Assembly (NCBI RefSeq): GCF_047495875.1
Contig: NC_092497.1
Coordinates: 8,268,688 to 8,332,687 of the forward strand
DNA length: 64,000 nucleotides
Source: Pithys albifrons albifrons
Lineage: Eukaryota; Chordata; Aves; Passeriformes; Thamnophilidae
Direction: 5' to 3'
Below the pieces are notes generated by a model, which was not told where the DNA came from, ran no database searches, and saw nothing but the letters and a program-made list of their open reading frames with translations. Of the stretch, positions 41,401 through 52,203 are shown one piece after another. Both the position numbers and the translations under genes were made by a program. Positions within the stretch are counted from its first letter, which is position 1, and each line of letters starts with the position of its first letter.

Positions 41401-42759
41401 CAGATCCAAAGTTAAGATTAAATAAAGGAGAGAAGAGTTTTAAAATTCCTTTCCCAGATGCAGATGTCAGGAGCGCACACAAAAGCAGGTGCTGGGTGTA
41501 TTGATCCTACTGAATAAGCATGGAGTGGGTACTTGAGCATGTACCAAGCATCTGCGTCTGGGAGATGGAAAGTGCTTTGTAAAAGGCTGTTTTATGCTAA
41601 ACAAATGCATCAGGTTATGTTTTTATTTTGAATATTTTAAAGCATCTCACACACTGAGGCAGGCTTGAAAAGAAATTATACAGACAACTTGCCATTAATT
41701 GCACAAGCTACTATCTCTGTAGCTGAAAATTGGCTGTGGGCTCACACAGGAGCACTCCAAGCTGCCGAAAACCATCCTCAATAAAACCTGCTCTGACTGC
41801 TGTCCCTTAGAGAGCTGGAGATCCTGCTTCTGAAGATGGTTCAGGTCCCACACGCTGGCCCAGCTGCAAGCAGGCAAAGCTACAGGCACATTTCTTCTCA
41901 ACATACCCATCAGGGAAGTGACAAATTCAACACTGCAAATTCATACCAGAATGGTATCGAAATAGGCTGAGACAGACTACACTGCTGACTATGACAACAA
42001 GAAGACCTTAGTAACACATGCAGGAGAGAAAAGAAAACAGGCCTCCATTTGAAAATTTGGCTACAGTTTGTAGTAGCACAGGAGACAGAAGTTTTCATTT
42101 TCACAGATAGACTATAAGGAAAATCTGTATCAGAAATCAAACTCTGTACTGTATTAGCTCATGAAATCTTTTATCCTTTCTTCAATGAGGGAAAAAATTG
42201 ATCCCTACAGGAGATGACAAGATGCCTTTTAAACTACACATCTCATTTCTGGCTACAATTACCTTTCAATAGCCTGGCACAGCTGCACACTCCTATTTGC
42301 TTTTCCTTTTTCATTAAGGGTTCCTCTATTATTTGTACCCATCCTATAGCATTTATGCCTGGCAGTGATGCACATTCCCTTGCCTACAATTCTTCCCACA
42401 GATAGTAGAGGATAAATTGCAATTAGATTTTTGTAATTGTAGATAATTAACTCAAAATGAGCTGTTAATTATAAAAAAGCCAATGTTTTTCAGTTCTTGA
42501 TTATATTATTTATTTTACTTCTAAACTCCAACATCTCACTTCATCAAGTTAGTATTTCAAAGGAATTTCACCATTTCCTTTAAAATACCAGGATATTTTT
42601 AAGTTCAGTTTTTCTGCTTATCTGAAGACTGAAATCAAGTTTCATGCTGTGAGATTTGCTAGAGGAGCTCTCATGTATGAACTGGAAGTCAGAGAGGGCT
42701 GATTTTCCATTAGCGTTCTGCTAGAATTTGCCGTAACAAGAACTGTTTGACAGGTCAAT

Positions 42760-42835
42760 TAAAAAACAAATAACACCACTACCACAAAAAAACCCCCAAG
42801 AACCAAAAAAAAACCCCAAACCCTAAAGAGAGACA
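42760..42835. repeat. A/C-rich low-complexity tract
   Basis: A and C make up nearly all of this stretch, with ACAAAAAAACCCCCAAG and similar runs. In gene sense it is T/G-rich. Confidence 0.85.
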
Positions 42836-44010
42836 GTTAAAAAAAGGATTTATGCCTACCAGCTCTTCCTCCTTTCTAAGGTCTAGCTACACACTTGCAC
42901 CCTCTCTCTTTACACTGGAGAAAACATCGCTTACATATTCAAATGCATAAAAGAGACAAATGGACTTGTCTTCTGCAGCCTCTTTAAGCCTTACATTAGA
43001 GTAAATTATTTAGGGACTATTCATCTGGTAACCTTTGCGAAACTGAAGATGGCATATAGGAAGAAAAACTTCCAAGTGTTTTGCTGCCAAACTTTGCAAC
43101 CAGCTGGCAAGGCAACTTGAGACTGCTCGAACACACATTAACTTTGAAAAATTGCAGTAAATTAAACCAGGGGAATGAAGAGAGGGTGGGGAACCTTTTG
43201 AAATCTGGAACTCTCATTTCGTTAACAGCACAGGTTTTCCTCATTTTCCCTGTTAGGCTATGCAGATATTTGCAGATTTTTGGTAAACTGTTGCCAAAAG
43301 CTCTACAGATGTTCTAGGTTACATTTTTATCTCCAAGGGGATTAATGCTACTCCATCTTAAACCCATCATGACTCTCCACCTTTTTGTTACAGTGATAAT
43401 ATTTTGATCACTTCAGTTTGTGTGAAAGTGAAGCAAAAAAGCATCAGAATACGATATGACAGCAATTCACAGCAACCAAACACCTGGTTAAGCAGTGAAG
43501 TATTCCAAGGAAACTACAAACTCCTGTTCTGGATAGAAAAGCCTTATCCTTTTCCAGGAAGAAGATCTCAGGGAAAAAAAAAAGAGTAGTGTAACAAAGT
43601 TAAAAAAAATAAGAAAGCATTGGACCCTTAGTTCATAAGTAAATAATCAGTTCTTCCAGTCTTCTCGTAACAGAAAGTTTATTATTTAAGACACTGTCTT
43701 GTCACTAAAGAAGGGGCCATTCAGAGCACAACTGCTCATTGTGTCCAACAAACAGGAGATTCTTTGGTCAAAAGGATACCTATAGTTACAGCATAGAACA
43801 AGAAGCTGTTACTTTCTGAGAAAAGGAGAAAAGCCCTGCCAAATCCACCATTTTTATTTGCAGCTTTCCTAAAAAACCTGAATCTTCTTCCAGTGTTAAC
43901 AGGAAATGTGACAGGGTGGGACAGAAAGAAAGTACAATACTGTATTGACTGAAGTTTTAAAGGGCAAGTAAAATGGAAATTATGAGCTAAGTGTTGGCTT
44001 AACTCTACTT

Positions 44011-44062
44011 CCAGTTATTTCAGTGGTAGTTTGCTCTGAACTCACTGAAGTGGAGGTGCAAC
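44011..44062. repeat. Possible small palindromic repeat
   Basis: TTTCAGTGG and CACTGAAGTGG form nearby inverted matches, similar in wording to the dispersed repeat at 5.6 kb. The homology is weak. Confidence 0.3.
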
Positions 44063-44502
44063 ACAGCAACCTTTTAATAAACAAGTATCTGTCACCAACT
44101 GTAAAAGATCTCAGAATTAAAGAATATTGTATTATTTAAATCAGGTCCAAATCAAGGCTAAAGAGATGGTCTGATCTTAATTAAAAAAATAACAAGCAGC
44201 ACTTAGAACAAAGAATGAAAGCTAAGATTTTGAAAAACCTTCAGTTTGCACTGGGTTAAGAGGTGACACAAAAAACCTGAGACCTCTTCAGGAAGTTGGC
44301 CCCCAAACCTTGGTAATAACAGGTCATCATAACCATTGAGTTGACTCATAAAACACAGCAGTCAATGAATTTTACCTTTCCTGCAGAAAAAAGCTCTTAA
44401 TCTGAAACAAACACATGAACAAATACACTTGGCAGGCAACAGCACACTGTCAAGAAGATATACCGACCCTGTGAAGCACTTAGAAGTGAAGAGAGAAATT
44501 AC

Positions 44503-44598
44503 CTTAGCCCCATGCTGTTGCCATTCATCATCAGAGCAAGTTCTCCGGGTGCTTCAGCAATGGGCACATCTTCTGAACCAGGGACAGGGCCTCTAATC
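44503..44598 (-). CDS. KIAA1328: Hinderin internal exon, symmetric 96-bp cassette
   Basis: This short exon is read on the minus strand between a strong acceptor (CCTCTTTTTCAG) and a GTAATT donor. It takes phase 2 from the exon at 47423 and leaves phase 2 for the exon at 26799. The first base completes an Arg codon, and 31 open codons follow, starting I-R-G-P-V-P-G and ending M-N-G-N-S-M-G-L. The other two frames are less convincing. Its length is a multiple of three, so it could be skipped without a frameshift. I do not recall a matching segment in human hinderin, so it may be lineage-specific, fast-evolving or alternatively spliced. Evidence is the splice sites, the open frame and phase agreement with its neighbours. 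Confidence 0.75.
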
Positions 44599-46151
44599 CT
44601 GAAAAAGAGGAGATAGATTGTTCTGCAGCTGGTCAAATCATCACACCAGGAACTTGCCACAAAAAAAGGTTATCCATGTGTCTACGAACAGGGCACTCAA
44701 ACACATTAAATGCAGATGCTTTCACAATTGTTTTCACATTTCCAAATATACTTTTGTATTGGAAGGCTGACTTATCCTCAGTGCCTTTTCTTCTAAGGGT
44801 CACCACTGGGAAACACACAGAAAAGTTTCATTTACTGATTTCCAAGGACTAGCTCCCTTAAGAAAAGGGTCACAGTATCCAATAACAAACATCCTGGCTG
44901 GGCTCAAATTACAGATTCACCACCAGAGCTCGTGTCTAAAATGCATTAAATGTAGAATCTGTTTGAGATGGTTGTGTGTCCTCAAATTATGGGCCCACAG
45001 ATGATACTCCATTTTTAACAGATCACTCCACCTTTTTCTTTCCCTCCAGTGAAGAAAGAAAGGGCAAGATAGAGGTACTTCTTTTTTATCTGAATACAAT
45101 TCCTGTTTCCAGGCTTTGCCCTTACTGCTCTGCTCCAGTCAGGATGGCATCAGGAAGAGTCACTGAACTACCTCTTTGCCTGCACACACACCATTTTTGA
45201 TAGCTGAGCAACTATTTCACACAGAGAGAAACTGCAAACTGAAAGTACTATGTTCATTTGAGGTTAAATAGGGAAATGTGGACAATTAGCAGTTACGATG
45301 TAGTACAGCAAAAAAAAAAGAATCAACTCATAATTTAGCTAACAGATCAGAACAGTTAATAGCCAATAATTGCAAATGGTCAGACCTTTTATTTGTCTTT
45401 CAATGACAATACTTTCAGTAGCTCAGAATGGACCTTAACCAGCACTCCACCCATGCAGAAGGACAAACAAAAATAAACACTATCTGGAAAGGGATTTTTG
45501 CTGTATTGCTTTTTTTTAAACTGCTATGATGTCCTAACTAGGTTAGAACCTCCTGACAATGAAGCAAAGCATATCTGAGCTTAGCTAAAACAAATTTTTA
45601 TCTTTAATACTATAGAAAACTGTCCTGTTACCAGTGCAAAAGTGAATTATATACCTGGAACTGAAACAGAACTGCGATGCATAAGAGATTTACTTGTAAA
45701 TATTGAACATTTAATTCTAAAGATACTGAAACATTTTTAAGACAAAGCACACTATATTCTGGTTGTTTTCTTAGAGAGAATATGGCAAATCTCCCTTTGC
45801 GTGCTCCTTTGAAAAGAGGTCACAAAAATACTGAGTCTTCATATTCATCATATACAATTTTATTTCACAGAATTCTTTTTAGGTTAACTAGAGCCCTTTT
45901 TTTCAGAAAAAGACAGCTAACATGGATAGAATAGATTGAACAAGTGCATCATTGTAGATATTTAAGGTCTATTTCTTTCTACACTTATGGTGTCTTGAAT
46001 GCTGAAAAATTTCCATTGGAAAAAAACCATAAAACCTCACAACAAACACCAAAACTTTGTATGTCCTTCATATCTACTTTTTTTCCATTAGAGGGATGCG
46101 TGCATAGAATTAAGATACTTGATGATTAAGAATCCATCTGTTTCTACTTAA

Positions 46152-46174
46152 TTCTCACCTGAAGTCATAATCCT
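46152..46174 (-). repeat. 23-bp exact repeat, copy 1, with donor-like site
   Basis: On the minus strand it contains GACTTCAGGTGAGAA, which has a consensus splice donor (CAG then GTGAGA). It is identical over 23 bases to 62121-62143. No coding exon can be built on it here because all frames upstream are stopped. Confidence 0.75.
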
Positions 46175-46906
46175 TTGTTAGTGACCTCAGTCATTTTCAA
46201 CACACACAATTTCCATTGCCTTTAAGACAGATACTGTTAAAGCCCTAGAAACACATTATTTTCAATGTAAACAACAATCCAAGAAGACAAACAAAAGACC
46301 ATCTAGATTACAGTACTCTCTTTTACAGTTTGAAAAGTAACCTGGGGCTGGAATTGAGAAGAGAAAGTGATATATTCCTCCATGGTGATTATAATACATG
46401 AATGTAGGAAGTGGGTCATGTAATGCAGACTCTCATGGGATGCTGTCAGCAGTTGCCATATTAGAACTGTTTAGAAATATGCATCCTTCTGAAACACTCC
46501 TACTGCCTCTTCTACAAGACTGATAGATTTTTCCCTGTTGTTTTCCCTTTTCAATGCTGAAATACTAGTACTCAGCTGAGTTACACTGGCAAATTCAAAC
46601 TGTTCCCATTCCCTGTTCCTCTCCCTCCAGTAACATCATACCAATAAATTAGTTGTCCCCTCTTTCTCAGACATTCTGTTTACATTATGAGAAAGGTGTT
46701 ACCTAACCTTCTGCAACAAGCTTATGGGCCTTTCAAGCCACATCATGTATTTCAATGGTTGCTGCCTTTTCTTCTAGTTTTAAGCACGTATTTTCCCTGT
46801 CTTGGTATTCTCCTTTTCACAACCATCACTGGAAAGAAGATGTCCTTGCTACACAGGGCACCTTTTCTTTTCCATAAATACATGGGGAAAAATAGATATT
46901 TCATGT

Positions 46907-46935
46907 GTATATATATATGCCAATATATACATGCA
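46907..46935. repeat. TA-rich microsatellite
   Basis: A TATATATATAT run is followed by ATATATACATGCATATGC. Simple repeat in the short intron. Confidence 0.8.
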
Positions 46936-47422
46936 TATGCATAGAATGACCTCTATCTTCCCTGTAAAACACACTCCTTCCATTCCCTACCTAGGAGGGT
47001 ACAGCACTTGAAAACTGACCTCTCCAAGGAAAAAAAGGGGAAATGCCACATCTGTCATCCACACCCATGCTGCTCTCTTGCCAAGTGTCTGTATTCCTTC
47101 AAGTGTCTGCACTAAGATCAATCTCTCACTTTCAGCTTCTGCTTCTCTTCTCCTACCTAGGCTTTTAGCAGTGCTTGTCTTCTGCTTTTCTTTCTACCAC
47201 CTACTGTTTCCCTCTGTTGCTTTCCACTGCTGTCATGCTGTTTCCCAACAGTATACACTAACGTACTAAAAAGTCTCCTCTCCTCTAAATCACTGTTAGA
47301 ATCTGTGCCACAGGTCTTGCCTATCTTGTTTTAGCAGTTCCATTCTCCCACTTTAATCAACTATTGCCCATGCATTCATTAGAAATTTTTCTTTTTTTTT
47401 TAATTTTAAGTCTCAAAGTCAC

Positions 47423-48111
47423 CTGTTATAATCCATACAGGATTGCTGGAGCTGCTGTTGTTTTAGGAGCAATTTTGCTTCTTGCTTAGTCAATAAATGT
47501 TGGAGTCGTTCCTTTTCAATTTCCAGCTCAATTTTTTGCAAAAGCAGCTTCTGTCTTCTTTCTTCATGCAATGTTTTAGCCAGCTTTGTTTCCTTAGGCC
47601 CTGAGTCTGTGCTGTGATTCAGCCCAGAACCTTGAGAGTGCCTGGAATCATCACAGGTTTTGTGAACTGGTCCAGAGTGTTTTCCATATACCTGGCTGAC
47701 ACAGCGGCTCTCTTCCACGCTCCCTGAGCTCCCTACATATCTGCAGGCACAACCATGACTCACTTGCTGAGGGCACATGCTCTGAAACTCATTTGCTTTC
47801 TGGTCCATCTCCTGAGCTTGTTTTACATGGTGAAGGCCCCTCTGCTTGGCTGGGGAAATCACAGTGTTGTTACACTTCCTGTGCAAGTAATTTTCCACCG
47901 GATATTCCTTCAGACATTCCTGGTGGTTATAATGGATTTCAGTCCTGTAATCGTGATTATTCCTGCAAGGCTGAGGCAATGCAACACCGGCTGGGCTTCC
48001 AGCCTTTGGTGCTCTGCTGTTCTTAAGAGGAGTCCAAGGTCCCCCAACACCCAGGTAGGAGCCATCCTGCTCCAGAGATGGCTGTTGACATGAGCTCTTC
48101 TTACTGGATAC
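47423..48111 (-). CDS. KIAA1328: Hinderin large internal exon, coiled-coil coding
   Basis: This internal exon encodes 229 codons plus two bases on the minus strand. The intron before it ends in a pyrimidine-rich run and CAG, and the exon begins at a codon boundary with GTATCC. It ends AACAG before GTGACT, leaving phase 2. It opens V-S-S-K-K and soon has E-Q-D-G-S-Y-L, both like the matching part of human hinderin as I recall it. The middle is rich in Cys, His, Ser and Lys and looks disordered. Residues about 180-225 form a strong coiled coil with repeated Leu/Ile heptads, including EIEKERLQHLL and KLLLKQQQL, which are almost unchanged from human. Hinderin is a coiled-coil protein reported to bind the cohesin subunit SMC3. 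The exon contains no other obvious domain and no membrane segment. Open frames on the opposite strand here are shadows. The identification uses remembered family sequence and was not aligned. Confidence 0.93.
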
Positions 48112-51100
48112 CTGCAATAAGAGAACAATTTCCCGTACATTACCAAAAGTTATCTTTGCTCAACGATTTCCCTTGATAAATGTGTTCTCTCAGAAACAGA
48201 CTTGCTACTCCATGTTGATGGACACACAGCCAAATCCAACTAAATGTTTACCAGAAGAGAAACATGGATCTGCTATCAAATCTACATTTCATTCCATCTA
48301 CACAAGTGGAATAAATGTAAAACTACTGCCTGCAGGATCCTCAGCATAAAATGAGTCACTTCAGAGTATCAAGTAGTTGTGAGCATCTAGGGTTACATAA
48401 AATCAACTTGAAGAGTGGCAAAAAACATTAAATGTTAAGGTTTGAAAATGTTTAATTTTGAATACCGAGCCAAAAAATCCATTCAGCCACTATAAATAGT
48501 CTTTGATTGGCCATTACACAGCAGGAGATTTGATGTAAAACATTTCACCTTGCACTGAATGGGATATTACTTACCGCTGGAAATTTGATGAGAGTTTTTG
48601 AAATATCTTTACAGAAACACAGATAAAAACCACCTACTTTCTGTAAAAAATGGTTGTACATCAAAAGCTGTCATTTAAATACAAAACATGTTTAAATACA
48701 GCTATAAACGTAAGTGATTTTTCAATTAAGCTGGGCAAGTGATTATAGTCTGATAAAACTCTGAAGAAAGCAAGCAACTGTAATTCACATTTGTCAACCC
48801 AGTGTAAGCAAATTCTAGTCGTTTTGTTATACTTGTGGATATTATGTAACAGACATCACAATCCTGCTTACATCCTGGAGTATCTTTGCACTAAGGCTCA
48901 TCTGGGCAGTTAAACACTGGAGCTTCCATGCACATTAGAACAGCAGAGCATCAGGCACCCACATTTCTTTTGCTAGACCTGTGCATTAATTTCAGTAACA
49001 AACTGAACGTAAACTCCACCAGCCTTTGGGACCTTTCACAAAGATCTTGTTTGGGCTTTTTTTTTTAATTACAGAACCAGGTTTGTTAAGGATTGCAAAA
49101 GCACTGCAGTATAGGTGGTTTGGCAGGGCAATTTGGAATCCACTGATGAAAAGAAAGGTATTATTTGCACTCTGGCAATGCTTACAACAGAAATGTATTG
49201 TGCACTAGAGTGCAAGACAGCAGACCTGAAACACTAGAATTTAGGAATGCAAGCAGAGGTCCAGCAATGATTAGAAGAGAGATATAATACAAATCTATGC
49301 AGCATTTGTATGTATAATTTAAATTCTTTTTTAATAAATAAACAAAATACCAAATATACTCAGCTGCCCTTCAAGACAACCAATTACAACTTTCTTGTAG
49401 ACTTTACAGAATGCAAATTAATGTGGATTAGCACCTGAATACTGATATTTTATTATTTCCAATTTTGTGCATACAAATGTATCCTCTCTGCCATGTGATT
49501 GAAAGCCAAGGATGTCATGTTTTGCCCCAAAGGGCCCAGTGAGTTGGAGGCATTTGCATTAATGTCAGTGCTAAATGTCTGAGGAAAGTCTGGTGCTTGG
49601 ACTGGGTGAAAAGTGCAGGACACTAAAATATTTTAAAGTCAGAGGGGCCGGCAGGGCAACTGAGCAGAAATGCAACATGCTGCCAAAAAGATGGAGGTTT
49701 GTTATTCATTATTTGTAGTATGCCATCCCTGCCTGAAATATTTTCTAGGCAAATAAAGGCTACAGAGCCCTTTTAATCTAAATTAGACAATACAGAAAGG
49801 GATCACCAACACTAGGAAGAAATATTACAGAAAAGGGAAAGTTAAAAAGAATCCTATAGTTACACAGCCCTTCACTTCCCACCTCACATGTTTCTGATAA
49901 CAAAGGATTTAGGGCACCTGAAGGAAGAGGTTTTGTGGTGGGCAGTTTCACAGTTCCCTAGGACAGCAGAAGATCTCACACCTGAAGATATTCTTAGAGG
50001 ATCCTATCAGGGCTGGCAGTGTAGGGTAGTCCACTGAAAGCAAACATCTACCCTTTTGCAGCCCATAAACAGAAGTTAAAAGGAATGCCAAAAGGAAACT
50101 CAAAAGATGGAATGTCTGAGAATGTCTTAATTTTAGCAGTTTATTATTGACTGAATACGCAAGAGAATCTTAAGAAATCTAAGCATATGAATGAAGAAGT
50201 TACAAAATAATCATAAGGTTTAAGAATAAAGGTCCACATCGCAAATTAACTTCATGGCTGAGACTCTATTAAGCATCCCTGAAGGCCCTAAAAGAGAGGT
50301 ACCAGTTAGCATTTGTTGACCTTGGCTGCCATTAAGTCTGCCCTGATGGTCTCAGAAATGGCATTGACATTTAAAGACTTCATAACAAGGCAGAGAAACT
50401 TTAATGTTATTTCACAGTTACAGTATGTTTGCAGGGGGGAAAATTCTCATTAATGTCATTGAATGTTAGTGGAGTTTTTTTATTCCTTTAGAAGGAGGAA
50501 GTCATGTTAAGTAGAAGACTGAGTTCTGACATGCCTTTGATGGCTACTCAATACTTTGCAGGATCTAACCCCACAGAAAAATTAACTATTGGGAGTCAGA
50601 AGGCAGTCAACAACTTTTTTAGTAATTTGTGTTTTACTGTTAAAGCTTTAATTTAAAATGGAGATGGATGGTGGAGACTGCAGGGAAAATGGACTGACAT
50701 TTACATTTCTGAAGGACCAGAAGAGATCAGCAGATGCCATGAGAGATCTGTAAGATACAGACTAGGTGAAGGGAAAAAGTAGGCAAAAAAATATTCCAAA
50801 GCTCCACCTACTACTGTGAGTCTAAAGACACACAAGCATAAGGAATTGGGTAATTTTACAAGATGAGTTTAAGAAAGATATTGCCTATGGGACAGATAGA
50901 AACCATGACGGACCATGATGGAACAGCTGTGCTTCCTCCTCCATGGAGCTCTTTCAGGCTTGATATACTGTATTTAAAGATACAAGTTCCTTTAACTGAG
51001 GCTTAAACAAACAAACTCACACTGCTGCTTGTGGTATAAGGAGTTAAGAAGGCTTGATCAGATGTGGAACCCTCCTGAAACAAGGAGATATTAAAAATTG

Positions 51101-51993
51101 TTTAAATAATCTTTAGAAAGGTTTAAAGAGGAAGACACGTGTGGAGGTCTACAAAATCTTTACTGCAACCCCAGTAATTTTTGCTCAGGGATTCAGCGCA
51201 GAGCTTAAACAAACATGCAGTCCTTAAAACTTCCTATGAACAGACAAACAGTGCACCAGTTTTATGCACGCAGCGTTATGATCCCTGCAAATTGTTCTTA
51301 AATGCAACTTGTGTGCTTTGCCGTTCTAATTCACAGCACTGGCAGAGGAGGCACATTTACAGACTGACTCCAGCACACAGGGGTTTGTACTGCAAGGGAT
51401 GAACTAGTAACTGATCACATCTTACAATCTCCACACAGGCAAGGCCCCCACAGAACTTACTGCATGTACAAAACATGTTTAAGAAACAGTCCAAAATCAT
51501 TACCTTGAGAAGTCTTGTTCTCTGAGGGACAAAAGCTGCATTCCCAGCAAAACACAGTGCTTTTGGGGTAAAGAGCAAAATTGCTAGAGATGTTAGCAGC
51601 ATTAAGAGTTTAAGTCATAGAAGCTGAGTTTGTAGCTTTTAGCTGAAATATGTTTGACTACAGAGAAAACAAAGTAAAATTATTTTCAGTTGTATCTTGA
51701 GAAGATTTTGCTAATCTGGATTTTCAGGGGTGTCTTTTGAAGGGCAGAAACAGTGGGAGAACACACTAATTTAGAATTAGTCCACTGGGCTGATCTGAGG
51801 TGTGGACCCTGGAGGAAACCAAGAAGAATGAACACAGGAGAAATACAGAGATTTAAAGATTATTAAAGATGAAGCAAAAATGTCTGAATGGACAAATGAA
51901 AGGCTACTATACACAAACACACCTTACACAGCACCAAGGGCACATACCTAAAGACTCTTCACTAGCATAGCTGTACTTTGGACATGCTCAGCA

Positions 51994-52203
51994 AAATTTA
52001 TTAGGAAAAATTTGTTCATTGAAAGTGTTGTCAGGCGCTGGAACAGGCTGAGCAGGGCAGTGGTGGAGTCACCAGCCCTGGAGGTATTTCAGAGACATGT
52101 AGACATGGCACTTAGGGATGAGGTTTAGTGGTGGGTTTGGCAGGGCTGGGTTAGTGGTTGGGCTCAGAGGTGTTTTCCACCCTCAACAATTCTGTGATTC
52201 TAT
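51994..52203 (+). mobile_element. CR1 LINE 3' fragment, about 210 bp
   Basis: The plus strand has TTGTCAGGCGCTGGAACAGG, GTGGTGGAGTCACCAGCCC, GAGGTTTAGTGGTGGGTTTG and the end ATTCTGTGATTCTAT. This is the CR1 ORF2 end plus 3' tail. It is inserted antisense to the gene and is fairly well preserved, but too short to be coding. Confidence 0.95.

Larger units (their letters stand above)
26800..44502 (-). other. KIAA1328: Hinderin large intron
   Basis: This intron is 17,703 bp long, bounded by GTAATT and CTCCCAG in minus-strand sense. It contains CR1 fragments at 27.3, 28.0 and 32.0 kb, a palindromic repeat at 33.0 kb and low-complexity tracts. Longer open frames between 30.5 and 31.6 kb have no recognisable homology. 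An exon-like segment at 34464-34650 has splice sites but does not fit the phase of the flanking exons. Confidence 0.75.
44599..47422 (-). other. KIAA1328: Hinderin short intron
   Basis: This 2824-bp intron runs between the large coiled-coil exon and the 96-bp exon. Apart from a TA-rich microsatellite near 46.9 kb and one copy of a 23-bp repeat at 46152, I see nothing distinctive. Confidence 0.8.

Noticed and set aside
47755..48093. 112-codon plus-strand open frame
   Set aside because: It is antisense to the hinderin coiled-coil exon, which has splice sites and protein similarity.
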